Assembly: GCF_030604785.1 (NCBI RefSeq)
Contig: NZ_JAUVVF010000001.1
Span: 101,227 to 165,226 of the forward strand
DNA from: Paracoccus sp. (in: a-proteobacteria)
GTDB lineage: Bacteria; Pseudomonadota; Alphaproteobacteria; Rhodobacterales; Rhodobacteraceae
Direction of reading: 5' to 3'
DNA: 64,000 nt
In this document: positions 39,442 through 50,066 of the stretch, piece by piece
How positions within the stretch are numbered: position 1 is the stretch's first letter
Layout: each line of letters begins with the position of its first letter
Program-made: the position numbers and the translations under genes
The notes under the pieces: model-generated
What the model was told of the DNA's origin: nothing
What the model saw: the letters and a program-made list of their open reading frames with translations, nothing else
Database searches by the model: none

Positions 39442-39867
39442 CTACATCGTCAGGTGGCGCACCCGCGACGACAATTCGATCGCGGCGGCATGCAGGCGCG
39501 AGATGTCCAGCTGATCGCGGATCTCGGCCAGCATGACGATCTCGTTCTCGTAGAGCCGCCCGTCCGCCGCGGCCACATCGCAGGCCAGCGCATAGGCGGT
39601 TTCGTAGAGCTTGGGCGGCAGCGCCTCGCGGATCAGGCCGAACAGCGCGTCCAGCCCGTCCTCTTCCTCGAACAGGGTCATCACCGTCTGGCTGACCGCG
39701 CGGATGCGGTCGTCGTCATATTGCGCGAAGACCGGCGCGTGATCGACCATCCGCTGGATGGCGACCAGCTCGGATGTCCGCATCCGGCTGTCCGAGGCCG
39801 AAACCGCAACCATGACCGCCACCAGAGCGTCACAGGGCGACAGAGAGGGCAGGTCGGTCGTCATCAC
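39442..39867 (-). CDS. TerB-family tellurite-resistance-like protein
   Basis: LVAVMVAVSASDSRMRTSELVAIQRMV...DVAAADGRLYENEIVMLAEIRDQL. Confidence 0.8.
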   Translation of the reverse strand: MMTTDLPSLSPCDALVAVMVAVSASDSRMRTSELVAIQRMVDHAPVFAQYDDDRIRAVSQTVMTLFEEEDGLDALFGLIREALPPKLYETAYALACDVAAADGRLYENEIVMLAEIRDQLDISRLHAAAIELSSRVRHLTM

Positions 39868-39953
39868 GTTCTCCTAACGGCTCAGGTGCAAATTATTGAC
39901 GATCCTGCGGGCTTTCAATAAGGCGTCGAGGGCTTGAGACAGGAGAAAAGCCC

Positions 39954-41531
39954 ATGACCACCCTGCGCGACGCCGCGATGCAATCGAAGGCCTGGCCGTT
40001 CGAAGAGGCGCGCCGGGTGCTCAAACGCTACGAAAAGGCCCCGCCCGCAAAGGGCCATGTCCTGTTCGAGACGGGCTACGGCCCCTCGGGCCTGCCCCAT
40101 ATCGGCACGTTCGGCGAGGTCGCGCGCACCTCGATGATCCGCCGCGCCTTCGAGATCATCAGCGACATTCCCACGCGCCTCGTCTGCTTCTCGGACGATA
40201 TGGACGGGATGCGCAAGGTGCCCGACAACGTGCCCCAGCAGGACATGCTGCGCGAGCATCTGCAAAAGCCGCTGACTTCTGTGCCCGACCCGTTCGGCCA
40301 GTATGACAGCTTCGGGCATCACAACAACGCGATGCTGCGCCGTTTCCTCGACACGTTCGGCTTCGACTACGAATTCGTCAGCGCGACCGATTTCTACAAG
40401 TCCGGCCAGTTCGACGAGACGCTCCTGCGCGCCGCCGAACGCTATGACGCGATCATGGAGGTGATGCTGGCCTCCCTGCGCGAGGAACGCCAGCAGACCT
40501 ATTCCTGCTTCCTGCCGATCAGCCCGACCACAGGCCGCGTCCTCTACGTGCCGATCAAGCATGTGGACGCCAAGGCCGGCACGATCACCTTCGACGAGGA
40601 CGGGCGCGAGCTGACGCTTCCCGTCACCGGCGGCAACGTCAAGCTGCAATGGAAGCCCGATTTCGGGGCCCGTTGGGCCGCGCTGGATGTCGATTTCGAG
40701 ATGTATGGCAAGGACCACTCGACCAACACCCCGATCTATGACCGCATCTGCGAGATCCTCGGCGGCCGCAAGCCCGAGCATTTCACCTATGAGCTGTTCC
40801 TCGACCAGCACGGCCAGAAGATCAGCAAGTCCAAGGGCAACGGGCTCTCGATCGACGAATGGCTGACCTATGCGGCGACCGAAAGCCTCAGCTACTTCAT
40901 GTATCAGAAGCCCAAGACCGCCAAGCGGATGCATTTCGACGTGATCCCCAAGGCGGTGGACGAATACCATCAGCAGCTGCGCGCCTATCCCGACCAGACG
41001 CCCGACCAGCAGGCCGCGAACCCGGTCTGGCACATCCATGGCGGCGACGTTCCGGCATCCGACATGGTCGTGTCGTTCCAGATGCTTCTGAACCTCGCCT
41101 CGGTCGCGGGCGATACGGGCAAGGACGGGCTCTGGGGCTTCATCCGCCGCTACGCGCCCGAGGCCAGCCCCGAAACCCATCCCGGCCTCGACCAGGCGGC
41201 GGGCTTCGCGTTGCGTTACTTCCAGGACTTCGTCGCCCCGACCCGCCAATACCGCCTGCCCACCGAGACCGAGCGCAAGGCGATCGAGGATCTCGATGCC
41301 CGGCTGGCCGCCTGGGACCAACCCGCCGATCCCGAGGCGCTGCAATCCATGGTCTTCGCGGTGGGCAAGGACCACGGCTTCGAGCCGCTGCGCGACTGGT
41401 TCGCTGCCCTCTACCAGGTGCTGCTGGGCGCCGATCAGGGGCCGCGCTTCGGCGGCTTCGTCGCGCTCTACGGGATCGAGGAAACCCGCGGCCTCATCGC
41501 GCGCGCGCTGGCGGGCGAACTGGCGGCCTGA
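39954..41531 (+). CDS. lysS: Lysine--tRNA ligase, class I
   Basis: [42 protein letters not shown]. Confidence 0.95.
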   Translation: MTTLRDAAMQSKAWPFEEARRVLKRYEKAPPAKGHVLFETGYGPSGLPHIGTFGEVARTSMIRRAFEIISDIPTRLVCFSDDMDGMRKVPDNVPQQDMLREHLQKPLTSVPDPFGQYDSFGHHNNAMLRRFLDTFGFDYEFVSATDFYKSGQFDETLLRAAERYDAIMEVMLASLREERQQTYSCFLPISPTTGRVLYVPIKHVDAKAGTITFDEDGRELTLPVTGGNVKLQWKPDFGARWAALDVDFEMYGKDHSTNTPIYDRICEILGGRKPEHFTYELFLDQHGQKISKSKGNGLSIDEWLTYAATESLSYFMYQKPKTAKRMHFDVIPKAVDEYHQQLRAYPDQTPDQQAANPVWHIHGGDVPASDMVVSFQMLLNLASVAGDTGKDGLWGFIRRYAPEASPETHPGLDQAAGFALRYFQDFVAPTRQYRLPTETERKAIEDLDARLAAWDQPADPEALQSMVFAVGKDHGFEPLRDWFAALYQVLLGADQGPRFGGFVALYGIEETRGLIARALAGELAA

Positions 41532-41758
41532 CCGCCCCTTTGCCTTGGTGAAAATATCCTCGGGGGGAATCGCGCGTCAGCGCGATGGGGGGCGGAAGGC
41601 CCCCCTTTCCCCGGCCGCGCCCCAAGCCGCCGTTGCGGGCGGGCGCGATGCAACGCACGCCCCCTTCAGCCCCCGTTAACCTTTCATCAACTATTCCCTT
41701 ACCGGAACGCAGGCCCGCCACGGGCAGGCCCGCCGCCACCGGACAAGGGAGACAGCCG

Positions 41759-44053
41759 ATGAACATTGCCATCACGAACGGGCTCTTGCTGATGCCGCCC
41801 GCCTTCCGCGCGGGCCTCGCCGCCTGGTCGCGCGGCAATGGCACGCCGGGCAGCCCGACCTGGGCCAGCGCGGACAATGCCGCGATCGTGCCGGCCGATC
41901 AGGATTTCGGTGCCTGCCTCGAGATCCTCAAGCAGCAGACCACGACCAGCATCCGCTTCATGGGCGAGACGCCGATGATCCCTGGCGTTTATCTGCGCAT
42001 CTCGGCGCGGGTCAAGGCGGTGGCAGGGGCGCTGGCCAGCGCGCGGATCGGCGCCTTCGCGGGCGACGGTCAGCGCAATGCCGTGACCGGCCTCACCCTG
42101 ACGGGCCCCACCGTGGCGCTGCAATCCTATGGCGAGGTGGTCGAGGTCTCGGCCATCGTCGGCGTCGGCTCGCGCAGCGGCGTGGACATGAGCTGGGGCA
42201 CGCGGCCCGTCTATGGCCATTTCGGTCTCGACCTTGTCGGCGCCAATGGCGGCGCCTTCCGGATCGAGAGCGTCCGGATCGAGGACATCACCTCGGCCTT
42301 CGTGCCGTCGCTGCTGGATTGGGTCGATGTGCGCGATTTCGGCGCGGTGGGCGACGGGGTCACGAATGACCGCGCGGCCTTCGTGGCGGCGGACAATGCG
42401 GCGGGCGGCGGCTCGATCCTCGTGCCCGACGGCACTTTCCTCATCTCGGGCGATCTGTCGATCAACAGCCCGATCCGCTTCAAGGGGCGCCTCGTGACAC
42501 CGGCCACGACGCGCATCGCCCTGTTGCAGAGCTTCGATTTCCCGACCTATGCCGATGCCTTCAAGGACGAGACGCTCGGCATGAAAAAGGCGCTGCAGGC
42601 GCTTCTGGGCTTCACCGACCACATCTCGCTGGACCTGCGCGGCCGCCGGGTGGATCTGGACGAGCCGCTGGTCATGGCAGATATCGCGCCCGCGCTCGAG
42701 GGCTTCTCCAACCGGCGGGTGATCCAGAACGGCTCGATCCAGGCCAAGCCGGGACCGGCCTGGACGACCGGGCGCTGGACCAGCGTGGCGACCTATGCGC
42801 CCTCGAACCCGCTGACCCTGACCAACGTCGCCAATGTCGCGGCCATCGAGGTGGGCAGCCGCGTCATCGGCAACGGCGTCGGGCGCGAGGTCTATGTGCG
42901 CGCCAAGAACGTCTCGGCCGGCACGATCACGCTGTCGCAGCCGCTGTTCGGCGGGGCCGGCACCCGCACCTACAGTTTCGAACGCTACCGCTATCTGTTC
43001 GACTTCTCGGGCATGCGAGAGATCAGCCGCCTGAACTTCGTAAATGTCGATTTCGGCTGCGACCGGATCTCCAGCGGTGTGCTTCTGGCTCCGGGCGGCG
43101 AGATGATCCAGTTCACCGGCTGCTACTTCACCCGCCCGCTGGACCGGGGCATCACCTCGATCGGGCGGGGCTGCCAGGATCTGCTGGTCGACAATTGCCA
43201 GTTCCTGTCCAACGACATGGACCTGCCCGCGCAGCAGCGCACCACCGTGGCGATCAACGTGAACGCCAACGACATCAAGATCCGCAACAACCGCTTCGTG
43301 CGCTTCGCCCATTTCCTGGTGGCCAATGGCGGCGGCCACATCATCAGCGGCAATCACTGGTTCCAGGGCGACGGCTCGGGCGAGGGATTGCGCTTTGCCG
43401 GTCTGGTCCTGACCCAGCCCAACGTGCAGACCACGGTCAGCGGCAATTACATCGACAACGCCTCGATCGAATGGACGAACGAGCACAGCGCGGTGCCGAA
43501 CTTCACCGGGCAGGAATTCAGCTTCGGCGGGCTGACGCTGACCGGCAACACCTTCCTCTGTTCGAACACGGTGCCGTGGTTCACCTGGCTGGTCGTCAAG
43601 CCCTACGGGACAGGCCATTTCATCCAGGGGCTGAACGTGGTGGGCAATGTCTTCAAGGCGCTTTTCGGCAATGTCGAGCGGATCGACCGCGTGGACACCT
43701 CGATCGCCGACCTGAATTACGGCGCCATGCGGAACCTGCAATTCGAGGCCAACACCTTCAACGGCGTGAACACCTATGTGGCCAATCCGTTGATGATCCA
43801 GTTCAACCAGAGCAGTGTCAGCAACAACTGGACGCTGCCGGTGATCACCGGGCTGCCCTTTCAGGGCTGGGCGCGTTCGGTCCAGTCGGTCATCAACGAG
43901 ACCGCGCTTCTGAACAGCGCGGGCCAGAGGGTCGATGCCGCGCCCCATGTGCAGGTCGAGATCGGCACGACCCGGCGCCAGATCCGCCTGACCTGGGCGC
44001 AGCAGGTGCGCGGACGGGTTTGCATCTACGCCAGGATGGACCGCCCGCAATAG
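41759..44053 (+). CDS. Right-handed beta-helix / pectate-lyase-superfamily (GH28-related) protein
   Basis: WVDVRDFGAVGDGVTNDRAAFVAADNAAGGGSILVPDGTFLISGDLSINSPIRFKG, followed by repeated NNRF/GNHW/GNYI beta-helix turns; no obvious signal peptide. Confidence 0.78.
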   Translation: MNIAITNGLLLMPPAFRAGLAAWSRGNGTPGSPTWASADNAAIVPADQDFGACLEILKQQTTTSIRFMGETPMIPGVYLRISARVKAVAGALASARIGAFAGDGQRNAVTGLTLTGPTVALQSYGEVVEVSAIVGVGSRSGVDMSWGTRPVYGHFGLDLVGANGGAFRIESVRIEDITSAFVPSLLDWVDVRDFGAVGDGVTNDRAAFVAADNAAGGGSILVPDGTFLISGDLSINSPIRFKGRLVTPATTRIALLQSFDFPTYADAFKDETLGMKKALQALLGFTDHISLDLRGRRVDLDEPLVMADIAPALEGFSNRRVIQNGSIQAKPGPAWTTGRWTSVATYAPSNPLTLTNVANVAAIEVGSRVIGNGVGREVYVRAKNVSAGTITLSQPLFGGAGTRTYSFERYRYLFDFSGMREISRLNFVNVDFGCDRISSGVLLAPGGEMIQFTGCYFTRPLDRGITSIGRGCQDLLVDNCQFLSNDMDLPAQQRTTVAINVNANDIKIRNNRFVRFAHFLVANGGGHIISGNHWFQGDGSGEGLRFAGLVLTQPNVQTTVSGNYIDNASIEWTNEHSAVPNFTGQEFSFGGLTLTGNTFLCSNTVPWFTWLVVKPYGTGHFIQGLNVVGNVFKALFGNVERIDRVDTSIADLNYGAMRNLQFEANTFNGVNTYVANPLMIQFNQSSVSNNWTLPVITGLPFQGWARSVQSVINETALLNSAGQRVDAAPHVQVEIGTTRRQIRLTWAQQVRGRVCIYARMDRPQ

Positions 44054-44125
44054 CGCGATCCGCATCATGCGTTGACAAGCCCCGCGCGCCTTTCGATGCT
44101 GCAGGCGTCGCGCATGGGGGGACGG

Positions 44126-45676
44126 ATGCGCTATCGGCCTGCATTTCTTGATCTTTCGCCCGGCCTGAAGGACCTTCAGGCCGGGCTGACCGTTGCCATC
44201 GTGGCGCTGCCCCTGTCGCTGGCCATCGCCATCGCCAGCGGCGTGCCGCCCGACCGGGGGCTTGTCACCGCCATTGTCGGCGGCTTTCTGGTCAGCGCGC
44301 TCGGCGGCACGCGCCACCAGATCGGCGGCCCGGCAGGCGCCTTCATCGTGCTGGTCTCGGCCTGCGCCGCCGCCATCGGGATCGAGGGGCTGATCCTTGC
44401 CACCTGCCTGTCGGGGATCATGCTGGCGGCCCTGGGCGCGCTGAGGCTGGGCGGCGCGATCCGCTTCGTGCCCTATCCGGTCATCCTGGGCTTCACGGCC
44501 GGGATCGCGGTCATCATCGCGGCCAGCCAGCTGGGCGACCTGCTGGGCATCCGGGGCGCGGGGCATGGCGGGCTGCCGCAGATGCTCGCCGGTCTCTGGG
44601 CCGAGCGGGCGCAGTTTCAGCCGGGCGCGCTGGCGCTGGCTTTGCTGACCATCGCCACGATCGCGCTGTCGCAGCGGCTGGCGCCCAGGCTGCCATCGCT
44701 GCTGATGGGGGTGGGCGCGGCCACGCTGGCCGCCCAGATCATCCCGGCCGAGACCATCCTCGACCGGTTCGGCGCATTGCCCGCGGGCTTGCCCCTGCCG
44801 GAGCTGCCGCAGATCACGCCCGAGGCCGTGATGGCCGCCTTGCCCTTTGCCATCGGCTTCGCACTTTTGGGCGCCATCGAATCGCTGCTGTCGGCGATGG
44901 TGGCCGACCAGATGTCGGGCAGCCGAATGCGGCCCGATGACGAATTGCTGGGGCAGGGGCTGGCGAATGTCGGGGCGGGGCTGTTCGGCGGCTTCTGCAC
45001 CACCGGCACCATCGCGCGCACCGCGACCAATGTGAAGGCGGGCAGTCGCGGGCCGCTCTCGGGCATGATCCATGCGGGCCTGCTGCTGGTCTTTCTGACA
45101 TTCGCGGGGCCGCTGATGGGGGCGATCCCGCTGGCAGGGCTTGCGGGTCTGCTGATGGTCGTCAGCTGGAAGATGATCGAATGGCACGCCATCCGCTCGC
45201 TCGTCCGCATCGACCGCGCCGAGGCCGGCGTGGCGGGGCTGACCTTCCTGACCGTCATCCTGGGCGATCTTGTCACGGGGATCATCACGGGCACGGCCTT
45301 GTCGGGCCTGTTGTTCATCGCGCGGATGGCGCAGGACGGCGATGCCAGCCCCGTGCCCCAGCCGCCCGATCAGGCCCGCGAGGGCGAGATGATCCTGCGC
45401 CTGACCGGGCCGCTCTTCTTCGCATCGGTCGCGCGGATCGAGCGGGTGCTGGACCGCATCCCCGAACAGCCGCGCCTGCTGGTGCTGGACCTGTCGGGGG
45501 TCAGCCTGTTCGACCAGAGCGGCGCGCAGATGCTGGCCGAGTTGTCGCGCCGGGTCGGCCGGCGCGGCGGCCGGGTCGCCGCAATCGGCGTGCTGCCTTC
45601 GCTGCACGGGCTTCTGCCGCCCGACCTGCCGGCCGCAGCCGACCTGTCGGAGGCGAGGCGCCTCGCAGGTTTGTGA
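44126..45676 (+). CDS. SulP-family anion transporter with C-terminal STAS domain
   Basis: LQAGLTVAIVALPLSLAIAIASGVPPDRGLVTAIVGGFLVSALGGTRHQIGGPAGAFIVLV; STAS LLVLDLSGVSLFDQSGAQML. Confidence 0.9.
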   Translation: MRYRPAFLDLSPGLKDLQAGLTVAIVALPLSLAIAIASGVPPDRGLVTAIVGGFLVSALGGTRHQIGGPAGAFIVLVSACAAAIGIEGLILATCLSGIMLAALGALRLGGAIRFVPYPVILGFTAGIAVIIAASQLGDLLGIRGAGHGGLPQMLAGLWAERAQFQPGALALALLTIATIALSQRLAPRLPSLLMGVGAATLAAQIIPAETILDRFGALPAGLPLPELPQITPEAVMAALPFAIGFALLGAIESLLSAMVADQMSGSRMRPDDELLGQGLANVGAGLFGGFCTTGTIARTATNVKAGSRGPLSGMIHAGLLLVFLTFAGPLMGAIPLAGLAGLLMVVSWKMIEWHAIRSLVRIDRAEAGVAGLTFLTVILGDLVTGIITGTALSGLLFIARMAQDGDASPVPQPPDQAREGEMILRLTGPLFFASVARIERVLDRIPEQPRLLVLDLSGVSLFDQSGAQMLAELSRRVGRRGGRVAAIGVLPSLHGLLPPDLPAAADLSEARRLAGL

Positions 45677-45853
45677 ACAATTTACCAGTAAACCGCAAAC
45701 TCGGTCAATTTATTTACAGAAAAATCGTTAAAAGAAAGGGGCTTAACTTTTTGCGGCCTTTGTGATTAACATCCCCTTGATAGCGGCTGGCGCGTCATCA
45801 TGATCCGGATCGGACCGCGCCCGCCCGTGACAGCGCTATGAGGAGGGGATGTC

Positions 45854-47809
<1,956 letters not shown>

Positions 47810-47816
47810 TCCACGA

Positions 47817-47841
47817 GGCCGGGCGCAACCAGCGCCCGGCC
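47817..47841 (+). other. Perfect 10-bp intercistronic hairpin after acs
   Basis: GGCCGGGCGC-aacca-GCGCCCGGCC, no U-tract. Confidence 0.75.
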
Positions 47842-47929
47842 CGCCGCGCAACGGGTGTCCGCCGGCCCGCTGCGCCAGATTGCCAGAGCGGAGAAGCAAC
47901 ATGTCTGAACAGGGGAGGGACCGAAGGAC

Positions 47930-48187
47930 ATGAGTGACAGAACATCTTCAAATGCCTATTGGCAGGCGAACCTCAGGATCATCTACATCTGCATCGCCAT
48001 CTGGGCCGTCGTGTCCTACGGCTTTGCGATCCTGCTTCGCCCGCTGCTGGCCGCGATCCCGATCGGCGGCACCGATCTGGGCTTCTGGTTCGCGCAGCAG
48101 GGATCGATCCTCATCTATATCGTGCTGATCTTCTGGTACACGGCACGGATGAACAAGCTCGACGCCGAGCATGGCGTGGACGAGTGA
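47930..48187 (+). CDS. DUF4212 small membrane subunit of an SSS symporter
   Basis: YWQANLRIIYICIAIWAVVSYGFAILLRPLL...GTDLGFWFAQQGSILIYIVLIFWYTARMNKLD. Confidence 0.92.
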   Translation: MSDRTSSNAYWQANLRIIYICIAIWAVVSYGFAILLRPLLAAIPIGGTDLGFWFAQQGSILIYIVLIFWYTARMNKLDAEHGVDE

Positions 48188-48200
48188 GGGATAAAGGCAC

Positions 48201-50012
48201 ATGACTCAGTTCACACTCAACCTCATCGTGATCGGCATGAGCTTCGCGCTCTATATCGGGATCGCGATCTGGGCTCGTGCGGGTTCCACCGCCGAGTTCT
48301 ACGCCGCCAACCGCGGCGTCGGCCCGGTCACCAACGGCATGGCTACTGCGGCTGACTGGATGTCGGCGGCCTCGTTCATCTCGATGGCCGGTCTGATCGC
48401 CTTCACGGGCTATGACAACTCGACCTTCCTGATGGGCTGGACGGGCGGCTACGTGCTGCTGGCCCTGCTGCTGGCGCCCTATCTGCGCAAGTTCGGCAAG
48501 TTCACCGTGCCGGAATTCATCGGCGACCGCTTCTACTCGCGCAGCGCCCGCATCATCGGCGTGATCTGCCTTCTGATCATCTCGATCACCTACGTGATCG
48601 GCCAGATGACCGGCGTGGCCGTGACCTTCGCGCGCTATCTGGAAGTTTCCAACGCGACCGGCCTGTGGATCGGCGCGGCGCTGGTCTTCATGTATGCGGT
48701 TCTTGGCGGCATGAAGGGCATCACCTACACGCAGGTGGCCCAGTACATCGTGCTGATCACCGCCTACACGATCCCGGCGATCTTCATCTCGCTGTCGCTG
48801 ACCGGCAACTTCCTGCCGCCGCTCGGCCTGTTCAGCACGCATGACGCCTCGGGCATGGCCTTCCTGGCCAAGCTGGACCAGCTCGTCACCGATCTGGGCT
48901 TCCGCAGCTATACCGGGCATCACCGCTCGACCCTCGACATGGTGCTGTTCACCCTGGCGCTGATGATCGGCACCGCGGGCCTGCCGCACGTGATCATCCG
49001 CTTCTTCACCGTGCCGAAAGTGTCCGACGCCCGCAAATCGGCCGGCTGGGCGCTGGTCTTCATCGCGCTGCTCTACACCGTCGCTCCGGCGGTCGGCTCG
49101 ATGGCCCGCTTCAACCTGACCGCCACGATGTGGCCGGGCGCCACCACGGGCGACACGTTCAGCCAGCCCGCCGTGTCGCTGGAGGCGATCGAGACCGCAC
49201 CGGAACTGCAATGGATGCGGAACTGGCAGGTCACGGGTCTGCTGGCCTGGGAAGACAAGAACGGTGACGGCCTGATCCAGTACTACAACGAAGCCGGTGC
49301 CGCCAACGAGCCCATCGCCTCGGTCATCGCCGAGCAGGGCCTCGTCGGCAACGAACTGACCACCGTGAATAATGACATCATGGTTCTGGCCAACCCGGAA
49401 ATCGCCAACCTGCCGGGCTGGGTCATCGCCATCGTGGCGGCGGGCGGTCTGGCTGCGGCGCTCTCCACGGCGGCGGGTCTGCTGCTGGCGATCTCGGGCG
49501 CGGTGTCGCATGACCTGATCAAGGGCACGCTTGCTCCGAACATCAGCGAAAAGACCGAACTGCTGGTGGCGCGGATCTCGATGGCCTTCTCGATCCTGGT
49601 CGCGACGCTCCTGGGCCTGAACCCGCCGGGCTTTGCGGCGCAGACGGTGGCGCTGGCCTTCGGTCTGGCGGCCAGCTCGATCTTCCCGGTCCTGATGATG
49701 GGCATCTTCGTGAAGCGCATCAACAAGCACGGCGCGATCTGGGGCATGATTGCGGGCATGGCGACGACGATTGTCTACATCTTCGTCTACAAGGGCTGGT
49801 TCTTCATCGCCGGCACCAACATGCTGCCCGACACGCCCGATGCCTGGCTGTTCGGCATCTCGCCGGCATCCTTCGGTGTGATCGGCGCGCTGATCAACTT
49901 CATCGTCGCCTTCCTCGTCTCGAACATGACCGAGGAAACCCCGGCCGAAGTGCAGGAACTGGTCGAATCGATCCGTATCCCGCGCGGCGCCGGTGCGGCG
50001 GTCTCGCACTGA
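48201..50012 (+). CDS. Sodium:solute symporter (ActP/VC_2705-like)
   Basis: ATAADWMSAASFISMAGLIAFTGYDNSTFLMGWTGGYVLLALLLAPYLRKFGKFTVPEFIGDRFYS. Confidence 0.93.
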   Translation: MTQFTLNLIVIGMSFALYIGIAIWARAGSTAEFYAANRGVGPVTNGMATAADWMSAASFISMAGLIAFTGYDNSTFLMGWTGGYVLLALLLAPYLRKFGKFTVPEFIGDRFYSRSARIIGVICLLIISITYVIGQMTGVAVTFARYLEVSNATGLWIGAALVFMYAVLGGMKGITYTQVAQYIVLITAYTIPAIFISLSLTGNFLPPLGLFSTHDASGMAFLAKLDQLVTDLGFRSYTGHHRSTLDMVLFTLALMIGTAGLPHVIIRFFTVPKVSDARKSAGWALVFIALLYTVAPAVGSMARFNLTATMWPGATTGDTFSQPAVSLEAIETAPELQWMRNWQVTGLLAWEDKNGDGLIQYYNEAGAANEPIASVIAEQGLVGNELTTVNNDIMVLANPEIANLPGWVIAIVAAGGLAAALSTAAGLLLAISGAVSHDLIKGTLAPNISEKTELLVARISMAFSILVATLLGLNPPGFAAQTVALAFGLAASSIFPVLMMGIFVKRINKHGAIWGMIAGMATTIVYIFVYKGWFFIAGTNMLPDTPDAWLFGISPASFGVIGALINFIVAFLVSNMTEETPAEVQELVESIRIPRGAGAAVSH

Positions 50013-50022
50013 TCCAGACAAG

Positions 50023-50046
50023 GCCGCGTCCCTTCGGGGGCGCGGC
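50023..50046 (+). other. UUCG-tetraloop intercistronic hairpin after the SSS gene
   Basis: GCCGCGTCCC-ttcg-GGGGCGCGGC. Confidence 0.7.
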
Positions 50047-50066
50047 ACCCCGCATTCCGTCAACAG

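Noticed and set aside
39442-39867. Tellurite-resistance operon
   Set aside because: Only a lone TerB-domain protein; no terC/terD/terZ neighbours.
41699-45607. 1302-aa minus-strand ORF
   Set aside because: Fully antisense to the beta-helix and SulP genes; composition (Gln/Arg/His/Asp-rich) is the usual high-GC antisense artefact.
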